A stretch of DNA of 64,000 nucleotides from NCBI RefSeq assembly GCF_001887595.1, contig NZ_CP017480.1:558001-622000 (forward strand), written 5' to 3'. This document shows, piece after piece, positions 55,899-64,000 of the stretch. The position numbers and the translations under genes are program-made. Below the pieces are notes generated by a model. That model was not told the DNA's origin, did not search any database, and saw only the letters and a program-made list of their open reading frames with translations. This DNA is from Luteibacter rhizovicinus DSM 16549. GTDB lineage: Bacteria; Pseudomonadota; Gammaproteobacteria; Xanthomonadales; Rhodanobacteraceae. Positions within the stretch are counted from its first letter, which is position 1; each line of letters opens with the position of its first letter.

Positions 55899-56848
55899 GC
55901 GACGAAGTGGTTCCAGCCAGCGCGCGACAGCACCATCTCCGCACCGTCGAGGCCGAGCACGCGCACGCCGGCACCTTCCACGATGCGCCCGATGCGTGTC
56001 GCACCGCCACCGAGGCGGGCCATGTTGGCCGACACTTCGCCAGCGCGATCGGCCGGCACGGTGAAGCAGAGTTCGTAGTCGTCGCCACCGGACAGCGCGA
56101 AGTCGATCGTGTCGGCATCCTCGAAATGGGTGAGGAGCGCGGACGAACGTGGCAGCATGGCGGCATCGATTTCCGCACCGACACCGCTGGCCTTGCAGAT
56201 GTGGCCGAGGTCGGCGACGAGCCCGTCGGAAACATCGATGCACGCCGTGGCGATGCCACGCAGACCGTTCCCGGCGGCCACCCGTGGCGTTGGCCGGTTG
56301 AGACGTTCGATGAGTGCCGCGTACGGCGAGGCGTCCGCCTCGGCAAGGCAGCGAAGGCCGGCGGCGGCGTCGCCGAGCGTACCGGTGACCATGATCGCAT
56401 CGCCTGCCCGCGCGCCGGAACGCAGCAGCGCGTCTCCCGGCGCGGTGAAGCCATGCACGACCACCGTGACGGTCAAGGGGCCACGCGTGGTGTCGCCACC
56501 GATGAGGGCAAGACGCAGCGGTGTCGCCAGTTCGGCGAACCCGCGTGCGAGGCCATCGACAAAAGCTTCGTCGCTATCCGGCAGCGTGAGCGCCAGCAGA
56601 GCCCAGGCCGGCGTCGCGCCCATGGCCGCGAGGTCGGACAGGTTTACCGCAAGCGCCTTCCAGCCGATATCGGCGGCAGCGGTCCCGACGGGAAAATGGA
56701 CCCCCTCGACGAGGGTGTCCACGGCAACCGCCAGTTCGCGGCCGGCCGGGACGGCGACCACGGCGGCGTCGTCACCGATGCCGGTCAGTACGTCGTCGCG
56801 GTGGACGTCCGTATGCCGGCGGATGCGGTCGATCAGGTCGAATTCCAT
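55895..56848 (-). CDS. thiL: Thiamine-monophosphate kinase
   Basis: Phosphorylates thiamine monophosphate to the active diphosphate. The 317 residues contain the PurM-like fold with GIGDDAAVVAVPAGRELAVA, VDTLVEGVHFP, NLSDLAAMGATPAWALLALT, GGDTTRGPLTVTV and CIDVSDGLVADLGHICKASG, all ATP- or Mg-binding. It lies 35 bases after nusB, in the conserved order ribH-nusB-thiL-pgpA. Confidence 0.95.
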   Translation of the reverse strand: MEFDLIDRIRRHTDVHRDDVLTGIGDDAAVVAVPAGRELAVAVDTLVEGVHFPVGTAAADIGWKALAVNLSDLAAMGATPAWALLALTLPDSDEAFVDGLARGFAELATPLRLALIGGDTTRGPLTVTVVVHGFTAPGDALLRSGARAGDAIMVTGTLGDAAAGLRCLAEADASPYAALIERLNRPTPRVAAGNGLRGIATACIDVSDGLVADLGHICKASGVGAEIDAAMLPRSSALLTHFEDADTIDFALSGGDDYELCFTVPADRAGEVSANMARLGGGATRIGRIVEGAGVRVLGLDGAEMVLSRAGWNHFVA

Positions 56849-56883
56849 GCAGCTTCCTTAGCCCGCGAGGATTCGCGGCATGA

Positions 56884-57333
56884 TCAGGATCGCTTCTCGG
56901 CCGTACGCCAATGCGTCGCGAGTTTGTCGAGCACACCGTTCACATAGCTGTGGCCATGATCCGCACCGAAGCGCTTGGTCGCCTCGACGGCTTCGTTGAT
57001 GACCACGCGATATGGCACGTCCGGGCGGTACTTCAGCTCGTAGGCACCCATGCGCAGGGCCGACAGCTCGATGGGATCGATTTGCGACACTTCACGATCG
57101 ACGAACGGCTTGATGCCGTCGTCGAGTTCCTTCACGTGCTTTTCCACGCCACGCAGGATGTCCTCGAAGTACTCGAGGTCAGCCACGACCATGTCCTGCT
57201 CGTGACGGAACTGCTCGATGACGTTACCCATCTTGCTGCCGCCGATCTGCCAGGCGTACAGCGCCTGCAGGGCGCGGCGACGCGCGCGCGAACGGGCGGC
57301 GAGGTCGATGCCGTGCGGAGGAGTGTTGTTCAT
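56884..57333 (-). CDS. nusB: Transcription antitermination factor NusB
   Basis: A 149-residue all-helical RNA-binding protein needed for rRNA antitermination with NusE. The N-terminal arginine-rich helix [20 protein letters not shown] and the later helix [18 protein letters not shown] with FVNGVLD-type VNGVLDKLA are characteristic. It overlaps ribH by ATGA, as in most gammaproteobacteria. Confidence 0.96.
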   Translation of the reverse strand: MNNTPPHGIDLAARSRARRRALQALYAWQIGGSKMGNVIEQFRHEQDMVVADLEYFEDILRGVEKHVKELDDGIKPFVDREVSQIDPIELSALRMGAYELKYRPDVPYRVVINEAVEATKRFGADHGHSYVNGVLDKLATHWRTAEKRS

Positions 57334-57797
57334 TTACCGAGCTTCGCGTAGAGGTTGACCATCTCGATCGCGACCATGGCCGCATCCACGCCCTTGTTGC
57401 CGGCCTTGGTGCCGGCGCGCTCGATCGCCTGCTCGATGCTGTCGGTCGTGAGGACGCCGAACGACACCGGCACGCCGGAAGCGTACGCGGCCTGGCCGAG
57501 ACCCTTGGCGGCTTCGCCGGCGACGTAGTCGAAATGCGGGGTCGAACCCCGGATGACCGCGCCCAGGCCGAGCACGGCGGCGTACTTGCCGGAGCCGGCG
57601 ATCTTGTAGGCGGCCTGCGGGATTTCGAACGCGCCGGGCACGCGGATCAGGTCGATCGCGTCTTCTTTCACACCGTGGCGAACCAGCGCGTCACGCGCGC
57701 CTTCGACCAGGGGTTCGACGACGAACGCATTGAAACGGCCGGCAACGATGGCGAAACGGCCCTTGGGGGTGGCGAAATCGCCTTCGATGATCTTCAT
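57330..57797 (-). CDS. ribH: 6,7-dimethyl-8-ribityllumazine synthase
   Basis: Penultimate riboflavin enzyme, joining the RibB and RibD products. The 155 residues have [60 protein letters not shown] and [20 protein letters not shown], with the active-site His in the third segment. It lies 41 bases from ldcA upstream and overlaps nusB downstream. Confidence 0.96.
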   Translation of the reverse strand: MKIIEGDFATPKGRFAIVAGRFNAFVVEPLVEGARDALVRHGVKEDAIDLIRVPGAFEIPQAAYKIAGSGKYAAVLGLGAVIRGSTPHFDYVAGEAAKGLGQAAYASGVPVSFGVLTTDSIEQAIERAGTKAGNKGVDAAMVAIEMVNLYAKLGK

Positions 57798-57838
57798 GGG
57801 TAGTCCTGTGGCGGGCGGGCCGCTGGCGGCCGGTTATT

Positions 57839-58771
57839 TTACGGGGTTTTCGGCCTGGGGTGGCCGCTGAAGGTAAGCACGGCGGTCCCATCGGCGACAA
57901 CCAGCCGTCCCGGGGCACCAAAAGGCAGGGTGAACTTGGCGGCGTCGTGGCCAAACGGCAGCCCACGGACGATAGGGATGCCCACCACGGCGGCGATCCG
58001 CTCGAAGGTGGCGTCCAGGTCGTAGCCGTTGTCGTATTCGGTGGTCCGGTAGCTGGTGAAATCGCCGATGACCAGGGCCTTCTGCCGGGCCAGCACGCCG
58101 GCGTGGACCAGGTGGTAGAGCATGCGCTCGACCCGGTAGGCCGGCTCGGCGATGTCCTCGACGAAGAGGATGCCCCCATCGATCTCAGGGAAAAACGGCG
58201 ACCCGATGAGGCTGGTCAGCATGGCCAGGTTGCCACCCCATACCGTCCCCTCGACGTCCAGGTCGACGGCATCCGCCGTGGCCCATGTGGCGCGGCCTTC
58301 GTCGGCCGCCAGCGTGTCCCAGAAGTGTGCCCAGGTCTGTGCATCGAGTTCGGGCGCACCGAAATCCGCGCCCAGCATCGGCCCACCCAGGGTCACCAGG
58401 CCACTCCGGGCGAACAGCGCGCATTGCAGGGCCGTGAAGTCGCTGTGCCCGACAAGGGCAAGCGGCGCAGCGCCGAGGCGGTCGCGCAACCCCTCGTAAT
58501 CGAGCAGCGGCAACAACGGATGCGCGCCATAGCCACCCCGAATGGCCAGGGCCACATCGGGCAAGGGCTTCGACGTATCGGCCAGCGCATTGATGTCCGC
58601 GGCGCGCTCGGCATCGCTGCCCGCGAAACGGAGCTGGCGGCGCTCGAGGACGTCCTTGCCCTGCACCGTGTGGCCAGCCTCTTCCAGTCGCGCGATGCCG
58701 CGAGCCATGGCTTCGGGGTTGTGCGGGTAGCCGGAAGGAGCGATCAGGCGAATATCGTATGTCGGGGTCAT
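57839..58771 (-). CDS. ldcA: LD-carboxypeptidase (muramoyltetrapeptide carboxypeptidase)
   Basis: Removes the terminal D-Ala from murein tetrapeptides during recycling. The S66 family is shown by the nucleophile Ser in LALVGHSDFTALQCALFARS, by AIRGGYGAHPLLPLLDYEGL, by WGGNLAMLTSLIGSPFFPEI, which carries the Glu, and by the C-terminal His in PFGHDAAKFTLPFG. The 310 residues fit. The ATG at 58771 overlaps the ribB stop by one base (TGATG); a TTG one codon earlier is possible. Its place inside the riboflavin cluster is unusual and adds to the cell-wall recycling genes of the window. Confidence 0.92.
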   Translation of the reverse strand: MTPTYDIRLIAPSGYPHNPEAMARGIARLEEAGHTVQGKDVLERRQLRFAGSDAERAADINALADTSKPLPDVALAIRGGYGAHPLLPLLDYEGLRDRLGAAPLALVGHSDFTALQCALFARSGLVTLGGPMLGADFGAPELDAQTWAHFWDTLAADEGRATWATADAVDLDVEGTVWGGNLAMLTSLIGSPFFPEIDGGILFVEDIAEPAYRVERMLYHLVHAGVLARQKALVIGDFTSYRTTEYDNGYDLDATFERIAAVVGIPIVRGLPFGHDAAKFTLPFGAPGRLVVADGTAVLTFSGHPRPKTP

Positions 58772-59862
58772 CAACCGGCCTGCTCCACCACTTCCAGGCC
58801 GAAGCCCGCGATACCGACCAGCTTACGCGGGGTGCCGATGACGCGGAGTCGTTTCACGCCCAGGTCGGCGAGGATCTGCGCACCGAGACCGGTCTGGCGC
58901 CATTCCTGGTCGTCCTTCGGTGCCGGCATCGGTGCCACGTCACGCCTGAGCCGCGCCAGCAGCGCGTCCGGCGTGTCTTCGCCGGAAAGCACCACCAGGA
59001 CACCGCGCTGTTCCGCGTCGATCTTGCGCAGCGCCTCGGTGACGGTCTGGCCGAGATCGTCGCGCTTGAGGTGGAGCACGTCGGACAGCGTATTGCGCAC
59101 ATGCACGCGGGTCAGCACGGGCTCGCCGTTGGCAACATCGCCACGGACCAGGGCGAAGTGCAGGCCGCGACGGATACCGTCGCGATAGGCGACCAGCTTG
59201 AACGGGCCGAACTCGGTGTCCACGTCTTCTTCGTGCACGCGCTCGATCGTCTTCTCGGTCTCGAGGCGGTAGCGGATCAGGTCGGCAATCGTGCCGATCT
59301 TCAGGCCATGCTTCGCGGCGAAGATCTCCAGCTCCGGACGGCGTGCCATCGAGCCGTCGTCGTGCAGGATCTCGATCAGCACCGACGAGGGCTGCATGCC
59401 CGCCAGGGTGGCCAGGTCGCAACCGGCTTCCGTATGCCCGGCCCGGCTGAGGACGCCACCGGCCTGCGCTGTCAGCGGAAAGATGTGCCCCGGCATGGTG
59501 ATGTCGGCGGGCTTCGCATCGGCCGCCGCGGCGACCTGGATGGTGCGCGCGCGGTCGTGGGCGGAGATGCCCGTGGTGACGCCTTCCGCCGCTTCGATCG
59601 AGACGGTGAAGTTGGTGTGGTACGGCGAGTTGTTGTCGCTGACCATCGGCTTGAGGCCGAGCTGCCGCGTGTGTTTTTCGGTCAGCGTCAGGCACAGCAG
59701 GCCACGTGCCTCGCGGACCATGAAGTTGACGTCTTCCGGGCGCACCTTCTCGGCGGCCATGACGATGTCGCCTTCGTTTTCACGGTCTTCGTCATCGAGG
59801 ATGACGACCATGCGGCCCTGGCGGAAGTCTTCGAGGATCTCGGGAATCGTATTGAAAGGCAT
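58771..59862 (-). CDS. ribB: 3,4-dihydroxy-2-butanone 4-phosphate synthase with a degenerate GTP cyclohydrolase II-like domain (RibBX type)
   Basis: Residues 1-200 are a complete RibB: DDEDRENEGDIVMAAEKVRP for metal and substrate, VSIEAAEGVTTGISAHDRAR and AGHTEAGCDLATLAGMQPSS. The C-terminal 160 residues align with GTP cyclohydrolase II, but the zinc site (normally C-x10-C-x-C in the SECLTGDVFGSRRCDCG region) is replaced by HVRNTLSDVLHLKRDDLG with no cysteine. The RibBX variant known in Proteobacteria is of this kind. A separate RibA is therefore needed. It starts 12 bases after ribE. Confidence 0.93.
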   Translation of the reverse strand: MPFNTIPEILEDFRQGRMVVILDDEDRENEGDIVMAAEKVRPEDVNFMVREARGLLCLTLTEKHTRQLGLKPMVSDNNSPYHTNFTVSIEAAEGVTTGISAHDRARTIQVAAAADAKPADITMPGHIFPLTAQAGGVLSRAGHTEAGCDLATLAGMQPSSVLIEILHDDGSMARRPELEIFAAKHGLKIGTIADLIRYRLETEKTIERVHEEDVDTEFGPFKLVAYRDGIRRGLHFALVRGDVANGEPVLTRVHVRNTLSDVLHLKRDDLGQTVTEALRKIDAEQRGVLVVLSGEDTPDALLARLRRDVAPMPAPKDDQEWRQTGLGAQILADLGVKRLRVIGTPRKLVGIAGFGLEVVEQAG

Positions 59863-59874
59863 GGGAGGTCCGGG

Positions 59875-60516
59875 TCAGACGAAGCCGTGTTGCTTCAGGA
59901 AGGCCTCGTCGAGGCGCGGGGTGTCACCAGCGGAAAGCAGGCGTTCGATGTAACGGGCGACCACGTCCACTTCGATGTTCACGCCGTCGCCGGGGCGACG
60001 CGCGGCGAACGTCGTGTGTTCCACCGTATGGGGAATAAGGTTCACGCCGAAGCGATTGCCGTTGACTTCGTTCACGGTGAGGCTGGTGCCGTCGATGCAG
60101 ACCGAGCCCTTGTGAGCGATGTAGCGCGCGATGTCACTGGGTACCTCGAAGGTCCAGCGCAGCGAGCGGCCGTCCGGAACGACGGAGACGACCTTGCCCG
60201 CCCCGTCCACATGGCCGGAAACCAGGTGGCCACCGAGGCGGTCGGCAAGGCGGAGCGCCTTTTCCAGATTCACGGTGTCGCCGGCCTTGTGCTTGCCGAG
60301 CGTAGTGTGGGCGAGGGTTTCATTGGAGACGTCGGCGGCGAAGCTCGTCGCGTCGAAGTCGATCACGGTCAGGCAGACGCCGGAGACCGAGATGCTGTCG
60401 CCAAGGGCCACATCGGCCATGTCGAGTGCCGCCGTATCGACGACGAGGCGTACGTCGCCACCACGCGGTTCCAGCCGCGCAATGCGGCCGACGGCCTGGA
60501 TGATGCCGGTAAACAT
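59875..60516 (-). CDS. ribE: Riboflavin synthase alpha subunit
   Basis: Last enzyme of riboflavin synthesis, dismuting two lumazines. The 213 residues form two similar barrels: MFTGIIQAVGRIARLEPRGG, GVCLTVIDFDATSFAADVSN, and GGHLVSGHVDGAGKVVSVVP then DGTSLTVNEVNGNRFGVNLI. Its start is 8 bases from a GGGAGG ribosome-binding site lying inside a small hairpin, and an FMN riboswitch lies upstream, so translation is likely regulated. Confidence 0.95.
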   Translation of the reverse strand: MFTGIIQAVGRIARLEPRGGDVRLVVDTAALDMADVALGDSISVSGVCLTVIDFDATSFAADVSNETLAHTTLGKHKAGDTVNLEKALRLADRLGGHLVSGHVDGAGKVVSVVPDGRSLRWTFEVPSDIARYIAHKGSVCIDGTSLTVNEVNGNRFGVNLIPHTVEHTTFAARRPGDGVNIEVDVVARYIERLLSAGDTPRLDEAFLKQHGFV

Positions 60517-60524
60517 GTCAGTGG

Positions 60525-60539
60525 CCTCCCTGCAGGGAG
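60525..60539 (-). promoter_or_regulatory. ribE ribosome-binding site in a palindrome
   Basis: CTCCCTGCAGGGAG is a perfect 14-bp palindrome in which the 3' half is the Shine-Dalgarno GGGAGG, 8 bases before the ribE start. CTCCC can pair with GGGAG around the loop TGCA, hiding the site. This is the expected output of a translational riboswitch; the switching is inferred. Confidence 0.6.
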
Positions 60540-60645
60540 AGCACGATGGCGATCTGGTTTTTCATGAAACGTTTCCCGCGGTAATGAGCGAAAAACGCCC
60601 CAAGGCGCATGGCGTCGAGCGTCCCCCAGGGGAACGTGCGATCGC

Positions 60646-60790
60646 CGTCTTCTTTCATCCGGACTGTAACCGTCGGCTCCGGCATCGGACCGGATCTGCT
60701 GACCTTCCGGCCGAAACCGGAAGCGCTCGCGGGCTCGTTTCCTTGCGGAAACCTACCGCCGGTGGGGAGTTTCGCCCCGCCCTGAAGACG
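60646..60790 (-). ncRNA. FMN riboswitch (RFN element)
   Basis: On the minus strand, the conserved RFN segments follow in order: CTTCAGGGCGGGGCGAAACT, CCCCACCGGCGGTAGG, GAGCCCGCGAGCG, GGTCAGCAGATCCGGTCCGA, GCCGGAGCCGACGGTTACAG and TCCGGATGAAAGAAGACG. The closing helix is CGTCTTC (60790-60784) with GAAGACG (60652-60646). It stands 129 bases before ribE and controls ribE-ribB and probably the downstream genes by FMN. Confidence 0.97.
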
Positions 60791-60882
60791 CTGTGGAGAC
60801 TGGTTCCCCAAGGGAAACCGGCCGGCGAAGAATAGCATGGGGTCCGCCAGCCCAATTGCAACAACCGAACCCACCCGCCCTG

Positions 60883-60965
60883 TGTAGGAGCCGATTCATC
60901 GGCGAACCCGCGGCAGCGGGCCAGGTCAGGGCAAGCACCCATCGCCGATAAATCGGCCTACCCCC
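60883..60965. repeat. REP pair upstream of the FMN riboswitch
   Basis: GTAGGAGCCGATTCATCGGC and the inverted CCATCGCCGATAAATCGGCC with a T-T/T-C loop difference between the halves. The linker (CCCGCGGCAGCGGGCC) is an inverse copy of that at other loci. It separates the oxidoreductase gene from the riboswitch. Confidence 0.85.
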
Positions 60966-60966
60966 G

Positions 60967-61947
60967 TCAGGCTTTCAGCACCTGGTCCATCACCCAGTTC
61001 GTCCGCGCGCCGCTCTCGGCCGTCGAGGGACACACGCCCTTTCCGGTGAGTTCGGCCACGATGGATTCGATCAATGGCTGTTGTATGTGCCGGGGATTGG
61101 CCAAAAGGATGTCTTCCACATGGCCGCCGGCCTCGAGGCGAATGGCCTCTTCGCCGAAGGTGGCGAAAACCAGCCGACCACGGTCACCGACGATCTCGAC
61201 CCGATCCTCCCGCCGGTCCGCGCAGAAATTCCACAGCCCTGTGCCGAGCACACCCGAGCCGAACGCGAAGGCCATGGCCACGGTGTCCTCGGCCGGATAG
61301 GCGTCCATCTGGTGCGAGACCATGCCACGCGCCTGGACAATCGGACCGAGCAGGAAATCGAGGATGTCCAGCGTGTGGCAGCCGATGTCGACGAAGATCC
61401 CGCCACCGGACAGCTCGGGGCGTACGGTCCACGGCAGGTTGGCCGGGTCCTGGTAGCGCGCCTCGAAAGGATGATGGAGGAGCACGTTGACCAGTCGCGG
61501 CGTGCCGATGGCACCTTCGGCGAGCAGTGCCGCGATCCGGCGAAACCGCGGCAGCATACGGCGGTAATAGGCGACGAACACCGGTACGCGGGCCGCCCTG
61601 CCCGCCTCGACGATCGCCATGCATTCCGCGTGGTCGATCGCCATCGGCTTCTCGACGTACACCGCCTTGCCGGCGGCGATCGCCATCAGCGCGTAGTCGC
61701 GATGGCTCGAAGGCGGTGTGGCGATATAGACGGCGTCGACGGTCGGGTCGGCGATGAGCGCCGCCGCGTCGTCGTACCAACGCGGCACCCCATGGCGTTG
61801 AGCGTAATCACGCGCCTTGTCGCCGTCACGGCGCATCACCGCGGCCAGGGAGGAATCGGGCACGTTCGAGAACGCCGGACCGCTCTTGACCTCGGTCACC
61901 GCGCCGCAGCCGATGATGCCCCAACGCACGTGGGACAGCGTACTCAC
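60967..61947 (-). CDS. Gfo/Idh/MocA-family oxidoreductase
   Basis: A 326-residue NAD(P)-dependent sugar-type dehydrogenase. The Rossmann motif is WGIIGCGAVTEVKSGPAFSN, the conserved catalytic Lys is in YVEKPMAIDHAECMAI, and the C-terminal domain has SGGGIFVDIGCHTLDILDFL with the conserved Asp-x3-His. It starts with GTG at 61947, overlapping ribD by GTGA. Its place after ribD is not usual for riboflavin genes, and the substrate is unknown. Confidence 0.88.
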   Translation of the reverse strand: MSTLSHVRWGIIGCGAVTEVKSGPAFSNVPDSSLAAVMRRDGDKARDYAQRHGVPRWYDDAAALIADPTVDAVYIATPPSSHRDYALMAIAAGKAVYVEKPMAIDHAECMAIVEAGRAARVPVFVAYYRRMLPRFRRIAALLAEGAIGTPRLVNVLLHHPFEARYQDPANLPWTVRPELSGGGIFVDIGCHTLDILDFLLGPIVQARGMVSHQMDAYPAEDTVAMAFAFGSGVLGTGLWNFCADRREDRVEIVGDRGRLVFATFGEEAIRLEAGGHVEDILLANPRHIQQPLIESIVAELTGKGVCPSTAESGARTNWVMDQVLKA

Positions 61948-63047
61948 CGGGTGGGGCGAAGCTGCAGGCGCATATCGTCGCCGACCTGGCGGCGGTCCAC
62001 GGTGTGCAGCTTCCAGCGCGAGGCCATGTCGTCCAGCGGCGGCAGGTTCAGCATGGGGCGGCCGGTATGACCCAGCAGGATCGGCGCGATGTAGACGAGC
62101 AGCTCGTCGGCCAGGCCCGCGGCGAGTAGCGCGCCACAGAGCACCGGCCCGGCCTCGACATGCACTTCGTTGACGTCCTCGCGTGCCAGCCAGTGAAGGA
62201 CTGCGCGAAGATCGAGGCCACCGCCATCGTCACGACGAATGGCGGCGCGACGTACCCCGGACAGGTGCGTGGGCACTGACGCATCGTCCGCATGGAACAG
62301 CACGGTCGGGGCGCTGTCGTCCAGCACGTGTGCGCCTGCCGGCGTACGCAGGCGCGTATCGACGATCGCACGCAACGGCGGCACGAAGGCCTCGCCTTCC
62401 GGCAGCCGTACGGTGAGGTGCGGGTCGTCGGCAAGCACCGTGCCGCTCGCGGAAAGGATCGCCGATGAACGGGCGCGCCAACGCTGTACGTCGGCACGCG
62501 CCGCGTCACCGGTGATCCACTTCGACGAGCCGTCGGCGAGCGCGGTGCGCCCGTCCAGGCTCATCGCCAGCTTCACACGTACCCAGGGACGTTGCCGTTC
62601 GATACGACTGAAGAAACCGATGTTCAGCTCGCGCGCGGCGTCACGCATCAGGCCTACCTGTACGCCGATGCCCGCGTCGCGCAGCCTCGCGATGCCGGCG
62701 CCGTCGACCTTGTCGAAGGGGTCTTCGTGCGCGATCACCACACGACCGACACCCGCGGCGATCAAGGCGTCGGCGCAGGGCGGTGTCCGGCCGTGGTGGG
62801 CACAGGGTTCGAGGGTGACGTAAGCGGTGGCGCCGCGTGCGGCGTCACCCGCTTCGCGAAGCGCGAAAATTTCCGCATGCGGTTGTCCCGCGCGCGGATG
62901 CCAGCCGGTGCCCAGCACGGTGTCGCCGCGCGCGATGACGCAGCCCACGCGGGGGTTCGGTTGGGTGGTATGCAGGCCGCGCTCGGCCAGGCGCAGGGCG
63001 TGCGCCATGTGTACGTGGTCCATGGCGGGGAAGAACGGCCGCGACAT
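61944..63047 (-). CDS. ribD: Bifunctional diaminohydroxyphosphoribosylaminopyrimidine deaminase / reductase
   Basis: Second and third steps of riboflavin synthesis. The N-terminal zinc deaminase has HAEIFALREAGDAARGATAY and the Cys pair in LEPCAHHGRTPPCADALI. The reductase domain has VKLAMSLDGRTALADGSSKW, DDPHLTVRLP and EVHVEAGPVLCGALLAAGLA. The 367 residues are the normal length. It lies two bases after nrdR and is followed by the oxidoreductase. Confidence 0.95.
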   Translation of the reverse strand: MSRPFFPAMDHVHMAHALRLAERGLHTTQPNPRVGCVIARGDTVLGTGWHPRAGQPHAEIFALREAGDAARGATAYVTLEPCAHHGRTPPCADALIAAGVGRVVIAHEDPFDKVDGAGIARLRDAGIGVQVGLMRDAARELNIGFFSRIERQRPWVRVKLAMSLDGRTALADGSSKWITGDAARADVQRWRARSSAILSASGTVLADDPHLTVRLPEGEAFVPPLRAIVDTRLRTPAGAHVLDDSAPTVLFHADDASVPTHLSGVRRAAIRRDDGGGLDLRAVLHWLAREDVNEVHVEAGPVLCGALLAAGLADELLVYIAPILLGHTGRPMLNLPPLDDMASRWKLHTVDRRQVGDDMRLQLRPTR

Positions 63048-63049
63048 GG

Positions 63050-63565
63050 TCAGCTCTTGCGCCCGCGCCTGGCTGCGTCGAGCAGCGGCAGTTGCAGACC
63101 CTCGAGCGACGGCAGGTCGCGTTCGAGCTTCTCGATCTCCTCGCGGAAGGCATGGACGTCTTCGAACCGACGGTACACGGAGGCGAAACGCACGTAGGCG
63201 ACCTGGTCGAGCGCTTTCAGCTCGCGCATCACCAGTTCACCCACCTGTCGCGACGGAACTTCGCGCTCGCCGCAGCGACGCAGGTCGTTGACCACGGCGC
63301 GCACGGCGCCGTCCACCGCGTCGCTGGCGACGGGGCGCTTCTGCAACGCGCGCTCGAAGCCGACGCGCAGTTTGTGTTCGTCGAAAGGCTCGCGACGATC
63401 GCCGGATTTGACGATCGCCGGAAGCTTCAGCTCCGCCGTTTCGAACGTGTTGAAACGCTCGCTGCACTGCGGACACTCGCGGCGACGCCGCACCGTGCCA
63501 CCGTCCTCCGTAAGACGGGAGTCGATGACACGCGTGTCTTCATGCTGGCAGAACGGACAATGCAT
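63050..63565 (-). CDS. nrdR: Transcriptional repressor NrdR
   Basis: Represses ribonucleotide-reductase genes in response to dATP/ATP. The 171 residues have the N-terminal zinc ribbon [16 protein letters not shown] with [16 protein letters not shown], then the ATP-cone domain ([20 protein letters not shown]). It is somewhat longer than the usual 150-160. It lies three bases after glyA and before ribD, the standard order in proteobacteria. Confidence 0.96.
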   Translation of the reverse strand: MHCPFCQHEDTRVIDSRLTEDGGTVRRRRECPQCSERFNTFETAELKLPAIVKSGDRREPFDEHKLRVGFERALQKRPVASDAVDGAVRAVVNDLRRCGEREVPSRQVGELVMRELKALDQVAYVRFASVYRRFEDVHAFREEIEKLERDLPSLEGLQLPLLDAARRGRKS

Positions 63566-63568
63566 CGA

Positions 63569-64000
63569 TCAGCCGTAAACCGGGAATCGTGCGCACTGTG
63601 CCGTGACCTTCTCACGCACGCTGGCGATGACCGAATCGTCACCCGGGGCGTCGAGCACGTCGCATATCCACTGGGTGAGTTCCACCGTGGCGGCTTCGTC
63701 GTACCCGCGGGTGGTGATGGCCGGCGTACCGACGCGCAGGCCCGACGTGACGAAGGGCGACCGGGGATCGTTTGGCACCGCGTTCTTGTTCACGGTGATA
63801 TGCGCCTTGCCCAGCGCCGCTTCCGCGTCCTTGCCCGTGGCGTCGCGACCGATCAGGTCGATCAGCATGAGATGGTTCTCGGTGCCGCCGGAGACGATCT
63901 TGTAGCCTCGCTCGATGAAGGTCTTCGCCATGGCCTTGGCGTTCTTCACGACCTGCGCCTGGTAGGTCTTGAACGAGGGCTCCAGCGCCTCCTTGAAGGC
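63569..64000 (-). CDS. glyA: Serine hydroxymethyltransferase, C-terminal part
   Basis: The frame runs off the right edge. The 143 C-terminal residues present include [60 protein letters not shown] and [20 protein letters not shown], which match bacterial GlyA, including the Arg that binds the substrate carboxylate. The enzyme converts serine to glycine with tetrahydrofolate. The catalytic PLP lysine would lie outside the window. GlyA, nrdR and ribD form one transcript. Confidence 0.95.
   Translation of the reverse strand, partial: AFKEALEPSFKTYQAQVVKNAKAMAKTFIERGYKIVSGGTENHLMLIDLIGRDATGKDAEAALGKAHITVNKNAVPNDPRSPFVTSGLRVGTPAITTRGYDEAATVELTQWICDVLDAPGDDSVIASVREKVTAQCARFPVYG

Overview
The window is chromosomal DNA of a GC-rich gammaproteobacterium, most likely order Xanthomonadales (Lysobacterales), in the Luteibacter/Dyella/Rhodanobacter neighbourhood. 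The evidence is a MurD2/MurL pair that makes the L-Glu then D-Glu step of peptidoglycan, a fused aspartokinase/diaminopimelate decarboxylase, the glyA-nrdR-ribD...ribH-nusB-thiL-pgpA order, and REP-type palindromes of the GTGGGAGCC...GGCGAT family. The genus is an inference. I saw no rRNA or tRNA gene, no intact insertion sequence, no prophage and no CRISPR array. Genes are dense and often overlap by ATGA or GTGA.

Layout. 1-7075: a SUF iron-sulfur operon on the minus strand (Rrf2 regulator, sufB, ACT protein, sufC, sufD, sufS), followed by a GNAT acetyltransferase, a Rieske ferredoxin and a cut-off membrane protein. 7234-10458: a DUF2384-like small protein, an MlaA lipoprotein, and an OmpR-type response regulator with its histidine kinase. 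10459-12307: glnK-amtB behind a sigma-54-type promoter. 12456-16738: a His-rich exported peptide, a nucleotide-sugar dehydrogenase, and an exported amine oxidase / cytochrome c / RidA operon. 16887-18583: amgK-murU cell-wall recycling. 18609-22681: motA-motB behind a FliA-type promoter, then a PAS histidine kinase divergent from a lone receiver protein. 23031-24270: a small membrane protein behind a striking dyad, then a gene-free stretch with two inverted copies of a MITE-like element and a 15-C run.

24325-28858: secF, secD, yajC, tgt. 29084-30525: FliK-like and FhlB-like flagellar export genes. 30666-32713: a two-gene cassette with locally low GC and no known function. 32835-38147: murD2, murL and lysAC in one translationally coupled operon. 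38392-44730: an amino-acid permease, a two-subunit molybdenum hydroxylase, a methyltransferase and an intracellular PHA depolymerase. 44826-47508: an anion permease and two envelope proteins. 47685-51406: an operon of small-molecule phosphohydrolases (mazG, cysQ, nudE, hisN-like) ending in gspN. 51462-55388: bioA, a DsbA-like isomerase, rsmE and an aldo/keto reductase. 55398-64000: pgpA, thiL, nusB, ribH, ldcA, a RibBX-type ribB, ribE behind an FMN riboswitch, a Gfo/Idh/MocA oxidoreductase, ribD, nrdR and the 3' part of glyA.

A cell-wall theme recurs: lysAC supplies meso-diaminopimelate, murD2/murL supply the glutamate residue, and amgK/murU and ldcA recycle muropeptides. The riboflavin pathway is encoded here except GTP cyclohydrolase II, whose usual domain has lost its zinc ligands, so a separate RibA is expected elsewhere. 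REP-type palindromes sit between genes at eleven loci. Promoter, operator and riboswitch calls rest on motif reading alone.
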